64,000 nt of DNA from Paraglaciecola polaris LMG 21857 (lineage in GTDB: Bacteria > Pseudomonadota > Gammaproteobacteria > Enterobacterales > Alteromonadaceae), in assembly GCF_000315055.1 (NCBI RefSeq), contig NZ_BAER01000015.1, positions 1 to 64,000 on the forward strand, in the 5' to 3' direction. The notes under the pieces are model-generated. The model did no database searches. It was not told the DNA's origin and saw only the letters and a list, made by a program, of their open reading frames with translations. A program made the translations under genes and the position numbers. Below are positions 18,512 to 26,436 of the stretch, one piece after another. Numbering within the stretch: the first letter of the stretch is position 1; each line of letters opens with the position of its first letter.

Positions 18512-18934
18512 TTATATCGTCTCTTTTCGTCTAGTGACTTCTTGGCGAAGCCATTCTTTTGCTATCGATTCTTGCTCGAAAAAAGCATGTTTAAGCGTTG
18601 TGCGCTGATAAATACCTTCCCAAAACTGCTCCGAAATGGATTTATATTGCACATCAACAAACACCACAGCAGTAGCCACTAGATTCATATGTTCAGCTTG
18701 CTTGATTGATTCAACCATCATGCTTGAGGCTTCAGGTGGTAACAAGGGCTCGCCAGTTAACAGTATTAAACTGGCCCATGCATTTTCGCACAACTGCTCC
18801 CGATAGACTTGTACTTCGCGCTGATATTGCAACACCATTTCAGTATTGGCTGGACCTTGGGCACGAATAACCAGTAAATTGCCTTCTATTGTTATTTTTA
18901 ACGCCCCGTGAGCAGGGAAGTTTCTGTTTACCAT
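18512..18934 (-). CDS. Small STAS/SpoIIAA-like cytoplasmic protein
   Basis: A 140-residue protein starting at ATG 18934, nine bases after AAAGGA; earlier ATGs in the same frame (18943, 18982) lack such a site. It has a repeated strand-helix pattern, with 'ALKITIEGNLLVIRAQGPANTEMVLQY' split over residues 8-35, a central hydrophobic strand 'AWASLILLTGEPLL', and a helix-rich C-terminus. The layout is like SpoIIAA/STAS-related lyophobic-pocket proteins seen as hypothetical genes in marine gammaproteobacteria. There is no signal or membrane segment. It lies after hemN on the same strand but has its own ribosome site and an AT-rich gap of 91 bases. Function is unknown; the fold assignment is tentative. 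Confidence 0.6.
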   Translation of the reverse strand: MVNRNFPAHGALKITIEGNLLVIRAQGPANTEMVLQYQREVQVYREQLCENAWASLILLTGEPLLPPEASSMMVESIKQAEHMNLVATAVVFVDVQYKSISEQFWEGIYQRTTLKHAFFEQESIAKEWLRQEVTRRKETI

Positions 18935-19025
18935 TAAGTGCATTCCTTTGATTTGTATCAAATTACCCATTAGGTATAGCACACATTTTTATTTGGAATA
19001 TATAGTAGTTTAGTCTGGGGTGTTG

Positions 19026-20393
19026 TTAAATTGTCGCCGAAAATTTTTCTCCAGTATCAAGGCTTAGGTACTGGTCAAACACCATGCAAATGTTGCGTAG
19101 CAGCAGCTGCGCCTTACTCTCTATGCATATTACGTGGGGCCGATTTATCAGCAATTGATCATCTATAAATGTGCTGAGTCTTGATATTTCATCAGCAAAG
19201 TAAAGGTCAAATTCAATATCGAATGCCAGTGATATAGCCGTTTTATCCACCACTAGGTTACACATGATATCGCTGATGACTCGTTGACGAATAAGATCGT
19301 CTTTACTCAGTATCAATCCTTTTTCAAGGGCAAGTTGTTGGTGTTCAATGGCATAATAATAGCCAGCTAAGGTTTTATGATTTTGGCTATAACTGTTGCC
19401 TATTGCACTTATCGCTGACACACCAAGCCCGAGTAAATCCGTGTTGGTGTCTGTGGTGTAACCTTGAAAATTCCGACTTAAGGTTCTATTTTGCTGGGCT
19501 TTCGCCAATTCGTCACTGGGGAGCGCGAAATGATCAATGCCAATGAATTGGTAACCATAGCCACACAAGGTTTCAATCGCCTGGCGCATTAATACTAGCT
19601 TTTGCTCAGTATTGGGTAAGGTATCTACCGACAACTTGCGCTGTGCGGCAAAGCGTTCTGGTAAATGGGCATAGCTAAACAAGGATACCCGCTCTACTTG
19701 CATTTTATGTACTGCCGATAAGGTGTTGGCAAAACTTTGTGGCGTTTGAAAGGGCAGGCCGTATATGAGGTCAAGATTTACCGAGCGAAAGTTTCGCTGT
19801 TTAGCGCGCTCAACTAAGCGGGCAATTAATTCGGTCGGTTGTACCCGATTAATGGCTACTTGCACGTTAGGGTCGGTATCTTGTAAACCAATGCTCAAGC
19901 GATTAAAGCCCATGTCGGCCATGGCATCAATTCGTTGGCAACTCATATTGCGTGGGTCAATTTCAATACTGAGCTGGGCGTCATGGGTAAAGTAAAAGTG
20001 CGTATTTAGCCCCTCCATTAATCGTTGCAGTTGGCTGTCGTTTAAAAAGTTAGGTGTACCGCCGCCTAAATGCAGTTGGGTAACGGGTTTTTGGGTGAAA
20101 TGTTTGGCTTGTAATTCAATTTCTTTGAGTAAGTAATCGAGATACAAATCAGCTTTAGACTGCAAACGCGTAACCACTTTATTACAGCCACAGTAGTAAC
20201 AAAGACTATGGCAAAACGGAATGTGCACATACAAAGACAAGCTTTTGTTATGACTTTGCGCAACGGCCTTTAACAGATTAGGTTTTGTAAACCTTGGGCT
20301 AAAGTTCAGCGCGGTTGGATAAGAGGTATATCTGGGTCCTCGGGCGGGATATTTTTGCAGTAGTGCCGAGTCGAACATAACGCAGGAATGCAT
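19026..20393 (-). CDS. hemN: Oxygen-independent coproporphyrinogen III oxidase
   Basis: This radical-SAM enzyme decarboxylates coproporphyrinogen III to protoporphyrinogen IX in heme synthesis without oxygen. The motif 'YVHIPFCHSLCYYCGCNK' supplies the three Cys of the [4Fe-4S] cluster plus the extra Cys typical of true HemN. 'GPRYTSYPTALNF' near the N-terminus, 'HLGGGTPNFL' and 'GLPFQTPQSF' also match HemN, and the length (about 455) is right, separating it from HemW-like proteins. ATG 20393 gives an N-terminus of the usual length; a GTG at 20405 and an ATG at 20378 are alternatives and none has a good ribosome site. An FNR-type box lies 68 bases upstream, fitting induction at low oxygen. 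Confidence 0.93.
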   Translation of the reverse strand: MHSCVMFDSALLQKYPARGPRYTSYPTALNFSPRFTKPNLLKAVAQSHNKSLSLYVHIPFCHSLCYYCGCNKVVTRLQSKADLYLDYLLKEIELQAKHFTQKPVTQLHLGGGTPNFLNDSQLQRLMEGLNTHFYFTHDAQLSIEIDPRNMSCQRIDAMADMGFNRLSIGLQDTDPNVQVAINRVQPTELIARLVERAKQRNFRSVNLDLIYGLPFQTPQSFANTLSAVHKMQVERVSLFSYAHLPERFAAQRKLSVDTLPNTEQKLVLMRQAIETLCGYGYQFIGIDHFALPSDELAKAQQNRTLSRNFQGYTTDTNTDLLGLGVSAISAIGNSYSQNHKTLAGYYYAIEHQQLALEKGLILSKDDLIRQRVISDIMCNLVVDKTAISLAFDIEFDLYFADEISRLSTFIDDQLLINRPHVICIESKAQLLLRNICMVFDQYLSLDTGEKFSATI

Positions 20394-20460
20394 AGACGTG
20401 CTCACAAGTTAAAGGCAAAGGGTTAACGGGGGCAGCCTAATAGATAGTGAAAATATAACC

Positions 20461-20474
20461 TTGATCTGAAACAA
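20461..20474 (-). promoter_or_regulatory. Candidate FNR/Anr box upstream of hemN
   Basis: On the minus strand the sequence reads TTGTTTCAGATCAA, matching the FNR consensus TTGAT-N4-ATCAA at 9 of 10 fixed positions. A -10-like TATTAG lies at 20437-20442, which would put the box near -40, the usual place for activation. It also overlaps the region just after a terminator of the preceding gene. Confidence 0.55.
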
Positions 20475-20475
20475 G

Positions 20476-20509
20476 AAAAACCAAGACTGATGCAATCAAT
20501 CAGCCTTGG
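20476..20509 (-). terminator. Rho-independent terminator of the 20534-21946 gene
   Basis: CCAAGACTGAT (20481-20491) pairs with ATCAGCCTTGG (20499-20509) as an 11-bp stem with one mismatch and a 7-base loop. On the minus strand it is followed by TTTTTC. It separates the upstream conserved gene from hemN. Confidence 0.85.
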
Positions 20510-20533
20510 TAACCTGGCTTTTTACGGCAGGGG

Positions 20534-21946
20534 TTAGCCTTTAAAGCCGAAAAATTTATTTTTCATTATTTCGTCTGCAACCCCTTCTGGCAGGGCATTT
20601 TCCCATTCGCCATGACCATTGATTAGTTGTTTTAACACATCCCGGGAGAAAATTTTGAACAGGTGATGGTCGCTGCAATCAATACCCTGAATAAAGTTAT
20701 TTTCTAACAGATGTCGGTACAAGAAACGTAGGTGATCCGGGACTTTTACCGAGGTGAAATCATTTATCTCGCCGTCGCTATCAACCTCAGGGTAAACAAA
20801 CAAACGGGTATTATCTGGGAATAGTTTACCGAAACCTTCTAAAATTCCCCCTTCAACACCACGATAAGACTCTTCATCAAATATTTGCTTGATGTTGATC
20901 ATGCCAACAACTATGCCTATCTGTAACTTAGTGTACTGCCTGAAATAAGCGCGCAGAGAGAAATAACGAGTGTAATCAGACACCATCACGTTGTAGCCCA
21001 GGGAGTTGAGCAGTTGCACCCTGGCGATAATGTCTTTGGAAGGCATTTTTGCGTCATTGCCCCGGCTGTCATTTAGGGTAATCTCAGCAATGGCCATGGT
21101 GTTACTTGGCTCAACACCAGGTAGGCTGTTAAACGCCAACTGACCTTGCTCAATCATATCCACGTTCAGCTTAGTCACGGGTCTAAACGATCCTCGTATG
21201 GTGAGTACGTTCTTTTTGTAGAGCATCTCAGAAGGGACTGCCACACTACCGTCAGGCTTAAACATGATAGCCCGGGTTTTCCAGCTCCTAATCAGGTGAA
21301 TATTCTTTTCGCGATTATCAACATCTTCAAAATAAGGCCCGTGGAATTCTATCGAGTCGATTTCAATGCGATTGGCTTTGATGTTATCCGTTAACGAGTC
21401 GATGATTTTTTTCGGATTTTCGAAGTAATAATATGCGGCGTAAATCAGGTTAACCCCTATCACGCCTAGGGCTTGTTGCTGGGCTTCAGCATTATCGTCG
21501 AGCATGCGTACGTGCACTGTGATATCTGACGGCTCAGCCCCAGGATACATTTGCACCCGTATGCCACACCAAGCATGACATTCGCTAACGCGGTTAAAGC
21601 TTTTCGCCGCAACCGTGGCAGCATAGGCAAAATAACGGGAAGACTTAGAGCGTGTCTCGCCTACACGGTCAAGCACCAGATCAAATTCTTGCTGTACCAT
21701 GGCGTTTACCCGGGCTTTACTCACGTAGCGTCGGTCTTCTTGCACACCGTAAATGGCGTCGGAGAATTTCATATCATAGGCAGACATAGTTTTGGCGATC
21801 GTACCGGCTGCTGCGCCCGCTAAGAAAAACTGCCTCGCCACTTCTTGGCCTGCGCCAATTTCGACTATTGTTCCGTATTTTTTTTCATCAAGATTGAGGC
21901 GTAGTGCTTTGGCGCTGGTATTTCGCGAGCTGGTCTGTTTGTCCAT
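20534..21946 (-). CDS. Conserved cytoplasmic protein of unknown function
   Basis: A 470-residue soluble protein starting at ATG 21946 behind TTTGGAGAG; the longer frame to 21979 has no ribosome site. It has no signal peptide. Recognisable blocks are 'YGTIVEIGAGQEVARQFFLAG' at about 25-45, 'GTIAKTMSAYDMKFSDAIYG' at about 48, 'RGSFRPVTKLNVDMIEQG' near 260, 'RGVEGGILEGFGKLF' near 370 and 'DVLKQLINGHGEWENALPEGV' at the C-terminus. From memory the same blocks occur in proteins of Bacteroidetes and other marine bacteria, where they carry unreliable names such as nicotinate-nucleotide adenylyltransferase or TonB-dependent receptor. I see no nucleotidyltransferase HxGH motif and no outer-membrane pattern. 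It is a single gene with its own terminator. No function can be assigned. Confidence 0.8.
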   Translation of the reverse strand: MDKQTSSRNTSAKALRLNLDEKKYGTIVEIGAGQEVARQFFLAGAAAGTIAKTMSAYDMKFSDAIYGVQEDRRYVSKARVNAMVQQEFDLVLDRVGETRSKSSRYFAYAATVAAKSFNRVSECHAWCGIRVQMYPGAEPSDITVHVRMLDDNAEAQQQALGVIGVNLIYAAYYYFENPKKIIDSLTDNIKANRIEIDSIEFHGPYFEDVDNREKNIHLIRSWKTRAIMFKPDGSVAVPSEMLYKKNVLTIRGSFRPVTKLNVDMIEQGQLAFNSLPGVEPSNTMAIAEITLNDSRGNDAKMPSKDIIARVQLLNSLGYNVMVSDYTRYFSLRAYFRQYTKLQIGIVVGMINIKQIFDEESYRGVEGGILEGFGKLFPDNTRLFVYPEVDSDGEINDFTSVKVPDHLRFLYRHLLENNFIQGIDCSDHHLFKIFSRDVLKQLINGHGEWENALPEGVADEIMKNKFFGFKG

Positions 21947-22096
21947 GGTCTCTCCAAAAGAATGTATGGGATATACCAATGTGGTGATTGGTTTGTCTGT
22001 TACTTGGGCGCATTATACGCACTAAAACTGCCTGTTGCGCACAAGCAGCGGTCGTTTAATCGATTTTTCTGGGGTTTCCCGTCTTTTTTCGTTAGC

Positions 22097-23374
22097 CTAA
22101 TTAGTGAGGCATTTTTGATTATCAGCACTTAGTAGCTGGCCTACGTGGTGAATATCACCGTCATTTTTCACTGGTTTAACATCCAGTGCACAGGCGACAA
22201 GATTATATACTTCAATATTGTCAAACGTCGGCACAGGTTTGTGCGTAGCAAAAGCTGGACCGTCGGCGATAAAGCTTGCAGCCATTTCCGGAGCTTGATT
22301 ATCGTAGCCATGAGTCGCCGCTGAGCGACCACTGACAGCGATTGATTGAGGTTGACTACCATCTGCACTGGCGTAGACACTCCAACCCGGGTCGGCAAGA
22401 AGCATTAAATCAGGCCCGCGCTGGGGGTGATCAAAATGATAATTGGCCGGTAGTTCACCACGTCTAATGACACGTAAATGAGCAATCGGTTGTGTTGTTA
22501 AAGCTTCATATGCACGCTCTACGTGCGCTTTATCGCCATATAAGTTCAAATATGGCGCGTATACGGCATTCTTTTTTTTGTTCCAGTCTGGGATGGAAAA
22601 CTGTGACCAATCTACCCAGGTATCGAGATTGATAATTCTTTTGTCACTCACATCTGCCATACCGTGATCGGACACCACCACTAAGTTGGTCTGTGGGCGT
22701 AAACCGAGTTGCTCGATACCTGCTACTAAGTCCGCTATGTGACGGTCAACATTGGCAATGGCCTGCATTTCTTGGGTGCTATTCACACCATAGTCATGGG
22801 CCGCGCTGTCAATGGCAGAAAAATACAAGGTGATTAAGTGTGGACGCAGGGCTTCCGGTAACGCTAACCACTTTAGTACTTCGGTTACTCGCTCCCCGTA
22901 GTCTTTATCCTGTTGAAAAGGTTTCCAATAGGTAGGGCGTACGCCATCAATCGCCACTTCAGACCCGACCCAAAAATAGGTCGCTGCTTTCACGCCTTGT
23001 TTTTCGGCAGTGATCCAAATCGGTTCGCCACCCCACCAGTACGGATCCTCAATGTCGGTTTTGCGTGAAAAACCACGGTTAAGCTCACGATCAAAGGGAT
23101 AATTGGACGTGATCCCGTGATGCTCTGGGTTCAATCCCGTTGCCAAAGAATAGAAGTTAACGAAGGTTTTGCTTGGCATGGCGGGCCGCATACTTTTAGC
23201 ATTAACCCCTTGTTGCCCAAGCTGATACAAATAAGGCATGACTTGTTGGGTTATGGTGGCAGGACGTAGGCCGTCGACCCCAATCATGATTACGTAAGGC
23301 TGGTGGGTTTTAGCCAGCACGATCCCATGCAGCCCAAAGGTTAATACAGCGACAATACAGCGAAAAAATGTCAT
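22097..23374 (-). CDS. Exported ENPP-type phosphodiesterase / alkaline-phosphatase superfamily protein
   Basis: This 425-residue protein resembles nucleotide pyrophosphatase/phosphodiesterases. It begins with a signal peptide 'MTFFRCIVAVLTFGLHGIVLA', then 'YVIMIGVDGLRPATI' with a metal-binding Asp, 'MPSKTFVNFYSLATGLNPEHHGITSN' split near 65-90 with the Thr nucleophile, 'YFSAIDSAAHDYGV' and 'VVVSDHGMADV' with Asp/His metal ligands, and a late His in 'SAATHGYDN'. It should hydrolyse phosphodiester or pyrophosphate bonds using two zinc ions in the periplasm or on the surface. The start ATG 23374 was chosen over a TTG at 23386. The gene is single and divergent from the catalase. The substrate (nucleotides or phospholipid head groups) is not shown. 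Confidence 0.88.
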   Translation of the reverse strand: MTFFRCIVAVLTFGLHGIVLAKTHQPYVIMIGVDGLRPATITQQVMPYLYQLGQQGVNAKSMRPAMPSKTFVNFYSLATGLNPEHHGITSNYPFDRELNRGFSRKTDIEDPYWWGGEPIWITAEKQGVKAATYFWVGSEVAIDGVRPTYWKPFQQDKDYGERVTEVLKWLALPEALRPHLITLYFSAIDSAAHDYGVNSTQEMQAIANVDRHIADLVAGIEQLGLRPQTNLVVVSDHGMADVSDKRIINLDTWVDWSQFSIPDWNKKKNAVYAPYLNLYGDKAHVERAYEALTTQPIAHLRVIRRGELPANYHFDHPQRGPDLMLLADPGWSVYASADGSQPQSIAVSGRSAATHGYDNQAPEMAASFIADGPAFATHKPVPTFDNIEVYNLVACALDVKPVKNDGDIHHVGQLLSADNQKCLTN

Positions 23375-23841
23375 AGCACTACTCAAAAATTAATATTTAA
23401 CCTATTCAGGCGAATTTACGTTTGTGGATAAAACCTAGAAGAGTCGGTTTTTTACGCTGCTAACTATAACGAATATTTATGATGTTCAGTAGGCGGTTAT
23501 GTGAATTTTAACCCTGTGGCGCTTTTTATCACCGAACTTGGATAGCGGATTGACTCCATTGCAATGTTTGCTAATCGTACGTTACCGTCTTTCATCGTAA
23601 AATTAGATTGTCTAAATCTGTTTTAATCATTTTATTGATATCACCTATCTCAGCATACTTCATTTCAGCCACAGGAAAGGCCGTTGAGAGCAGCATGTAT
23701 GCCAGCTTACAACCCGTAACTATGATGGGCAGCACAAAGCGAAAATCCTATACGCTGCTCTGCATGTTGCACTGAAAACTAGATTGCGTCCCATACACAT
23801 AAATTCGCTTGGGACACCTGAGACTCTATTGGATAACTAAA
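23375..23841. other. Divergent intergenic region upstream of the catalase gene
   Basis: A 467-base gap. It holds a short dyad AGATT-N5-AATCT (23605-23619) and an inverted repeat GTCCCA/TGGGAC (23788-23793, 23810-23815) in the catalase leader. I could not match an OxyR site with confidence. No gene is seen. Confidence 0.4.
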
Positions 23842-25452
23842 ATGAAAATAAAAACTTCACTTCTTGTTGCTGCCACGCTTTTTAGCGTAGTAACTATGAC
23901 GAGCGCAGATACCCTTACACGCCAAAACGGCGCGCCTGTGGGCGACAACCAAAACTCACAAACCGCGGGCCCTTGGGGACCCGTGTTACTGCAAGATAGC
24001 CATTTGATTGAAAAACTGGCGGCGTTTGACCGGGAACGTGTGCCAGAGCGAGTAGTGCATGCTCGAGGTACAGGTGTGCATGGTTATTATGAAAACTATG
24101 TCGACTTATCAGACATAACCGTGGCTGCGCCTTTTCAAGGCGAAGACAAAAAAACTGACGTGTTTGTGCGCTTTTCAGCGGTCATTCACGGTCACCAATC
24201 ACCGGAAACATTGCGTGATCCACGTGGTTTCGCTGTTAAGTTTTATACTGAACAAGGTAACTGGGATTTAGTCGGTAACAACTTCCCTGTTTTCTTTATT
24301 CGCGACGCGATCAAATTTCCAGACATGGTGCACAGCTTGAAGCCGTCACCGGTCACCAATGCCCAAAGCGCTGCGCGTTTATTTGATTTCTTCTCACACG
24401 TACCTGAATCAACACACATGTTGACGCACTTGTTTTCAGATATGGGCACACCTAAAAGCTACTTAAACATGGATGGCTCAAGCGTTCACGCCTTCAAATT
24501 TGTAAATGACAAAGGCCAAGTAAAATATTTCAAATTGACCTGGAAAACCAAGCAAGGCCAACAGAACTTCACCGCTAAGGAAGCACAAGAAATGCAGGGG
24601 CGCGACTTTCAACCGTTAACGACTGATATTTATACCCGAATTGGGCAAAACGGTGAAACTGCATCATGGGATCTATATTTACAAACCATGGAGCCACAGC
24701 AATTAGATGATTTCGATTTCAATCCGTTAGATACCACTAAAATTTGGCCTGAGTCGCTTATTCCAGCCAAGAAAATAGGTAAGTTAACCTTGAACCGTGT
24801 ACCAGATAACTTTTTTGAAGAAACCGAACAAGCGGCATTTGCACCAAGTAACTTGATCCCTGGTATCGAGCCGTCAGAAGACAGAATGTTACAAGGTCGT
24901 TTGTTCTCGTATGCAGATACCCAACGTTACAGAATTGGCGTTAACGCCTACCGTTTACCGATTAATGCACCGCGTAACGCAAGCATTAACAATCATGAAC
25001 AACACGGTAAATTGCGTACCACTAATAGCTCACGTGATGTGAACTATCAGCCGAGCCGCCGCTTAGACCTAAACGACGACAATCAGTACAAATATGTGCA
25101 AACGCCTTTGGCGGGTACCACCCAGCAAGCACCGTTTTATAAGCAGCGTAACTTTGCACAAGCAGGAGAGAAGTTCCGTTCATTTAGCCAGGTTGAACAG
25201 CAGCACCTAATTGAGAATTTGGGCACCACATTAGCCGGAGTACCAGAAGAAGAAATTCGCGTCATCATCAGTGCTTATATGTACAACGCTGACAAAAACT
25301 ATGGAACCGGTGTGGCAAAATTTGCCAGCGCACCTATTAGTAAAGTCAAAGCCACTGCTAAGCAGCTACTTGACGTACAAGCTGAACGTGAAAAGCACGC
25401 CAAAAAAGTCGCTGAAGGGTTCAGCCGAATTCGATACAACGCTGATTTATAA
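23842..25452 (+). CDS. Exported heme catalase (small-subunit clade)
   Basis: This 536-residue monofunctional catalase converts hydrogen peroxide to water and oxygen. ATG 23842 starts a clear signal peptide (MKIKTSLLVAATLFSVVTMT followed by SA), so the enzyme acts in the periplasm, as KatB-type catalases do. The distal His is His73 in 'RVVHARGTGVHGYYE', the distal Asn lies in 'GNNFPVFFIRDAIKFPD', and the proximal heme-ligand Tyr in 'RLFSYADTQRYRIGVN'. There is no large C-terminal flavodoxin-like domain. The next gene encodes an exported ankyrin protein 91 bases downstream, the same pairing as katB-ankB of Pseudomonas aeruginosa, where the ankyrin protein supports catalase activity. A strong hairpin lies between them. 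Confidence 0.93.
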   Translation: MKIKTSLLVAATLFSVVTMTSADTLTRQNGAPVGDNQNSQTAGPWGPVLLQDSHLIEKLAAFDRERVPERVVHARGTGVHGYYENYVDLSDITVAAPFQGEDKKTDVFVRFSAVIHGHQSPETLRDPRGFAVKFYTEQGNWDLVGNNFPVFFIRDAIKFPDMVHSLKPSPVTNAQSAARLFDFFSHVPESTHMLTHLFSDMGTPKSYLNMDGSSVHAFKFVNDKGQVKYFKLTWKTKQGQQNFTAKEAQEMQGRDFQPLTTDIYTRIGQNGETASWDLYLQTMEPQQLDDFDFNPLDTTKIWPESLIPAKKIGKLTLNRVPDNFFEETEQAAFAPSNLIPGIEPSEDRMLQGRLFSYADTQRYRIGVNAYRLPINAPRNASINNHEQHGKLRTTNSSRDVNYQPSRRLDLNDDNQYKYVQTPLAGTTQQAPFYKQRNFAQAGEKFRSFSQVEQQHLIENLGTTLAGVPEEEIRVIISAYMYNADKNYGTGVAKFASAPISKVKATAKQLLDVQAEREKHAKKVAEGFSRIRYNADL

Positions 25453-25470
25453 ATACGATTTAACCAACAA

Positions 25471-25492
25471 GGCGCACATCTTTATGTGCGCC
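25471..25492 (+). other. Strong hairpin between catalase and ankyrin genes
   Basis: GGCGCACAT (25471-25479) and ATGTGCGCC (25484-25492) form a perfect 9-bp GC-rich stem with a CTTT loop. No T-run follows, so it is more likely an mRNA-processing or stability element, or a partial terminator, that sets the catalase:ankyrin ratio. Confidence 0.55.
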
Positions 25493-25543
25493 ACATGATC
25501 CTGAGCTATGCCCTGTTAACGGGCTGTAAATTGGAGAAACACA

Positions 25544-26134
25544 GTGAAACTAATTAATCACTCAATGCTCAAAAGCTGGTTTATACTCACATTGTTGACT
25601 TTGTCATCGTTAACTAGCGCACAGTCATCGTTAACTAGTGAACAAAAAATTGATACTGATCGCTTACAGACTTTATATTTTGACGCCGCTCGCCAAGGCG
25701 ACGTAATGACGCTGGGCGCATATTATGCTGCAGGACTTAGTCCAAACGTTGCCGATAAAAAAGGCTATACCGCGTTAATATTAACGGCCTACCACGGGCA
25801 AACCGACGCCGTTGAGTATTTACTCAATCAGGCGGGTACCAATGCGTGTCAGGAAGATGCTTCGGGTAACACTGCGTTAATGGGAGCCATATTCAAAGGC
25901 AACTTTGGTGCAATAAAAGCATTAATCAGTGCTGATTGTGATATCGACCAAACCAATGCTAACGGTCAAACCGCAGCTATGTTTGCTACTCTTTTTAACC
26001 GTACTGAAACCATTGATGCATTGACCAATGCAGGGGCTGATCTTAGCGCTAAAGATAGCTCAGGAAACAGCTTAATCGACATAGCATTAAGCCAAGGTAA
26101 TTATGCACTTGCAGAAGAACTGGCGAAAAAATAG
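25544..26134 (+). CDS. Exported ankyrin-repeat protein, AnkB-like partner of catalase
   Basis: The 196-residue protein starts at GTG 25544 behind TTGGAGAA and has a signal peptide ending near 'LSSLTSAQS'. The rest is four to five ankyrin repeats: 'LYFDAARQGDVMTLGAYYAAG', 'KGYTALILTAYHGQTDAVEYLL', 'SGNTALMGAIFKGNFGAIKAL', 'NGQTAAMFATLFNRTETIDAL' with the usual TALxxA and hydrophobic helix patterns. It is very likely co-transcribed with the periplasmic catalase. In Pseudomonas AnkB is needed for full KatB activity, so a chaperone, scaffold or heme-related role is inferred here. A 15-base direct repeat GTCATCGTTAACTAG (25603-25617 and 25624-25638, 21-base period) duplicates seven residues at the signal-peptide junction. 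Confidence 0.85.
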   Translation: MKLINHSMLKSWFILTLLTLSSLTSAQSSLTSEQKIDTDRLQTLYFDAARQGDVMTLGAYYAAGLSPNVADKKGYTALILTAYHGQTDAVEYLLNQAGTNACQEDASGNTALMGAIFKGNFGAIKALISADCDIDQTNANGQTAAMFATLFNRTETIDALTNAGADLSAKDSSGNSLIDIALSQGNYALAEELAKK

Positions 26135-26436
26135 CTAGCGCAATAAGTCAGGCTGTTTCTCTGTAGCCCATAAGCGGTGTAGATTTTGTCGAAACTAGGT
26201 CATGCCAGTATAGGTTTTGACTAATAGTTGTACATTAATGCAGGTTAGTGACATTTTCTTTAATCAGTCGTTATCAATTAGCCGTATTTTCCATTTTTTG
26301 TTGTGTACTAGTTTGTTACTATCGCGCTCTTAAATTAACGTTCTGTTAATTAATTAAACATATTCATGGAATGAAAGGCGGGGTGCGTTTGTCGCGCTCT
26401 ATTTTGCAACACCCCTGAACAGAGACTCGCGCCCTT
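26135..26436. other. Intergenic region upstream of cstA-like gene
   Basis: About 300 AT-rich bases between the ankyrin gene and the CstA-type gene. TTAATTAATTAA-like runs near 26346-26358 are visible but no firm promoter, CRP site or terminator. Confidence 0.4.
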
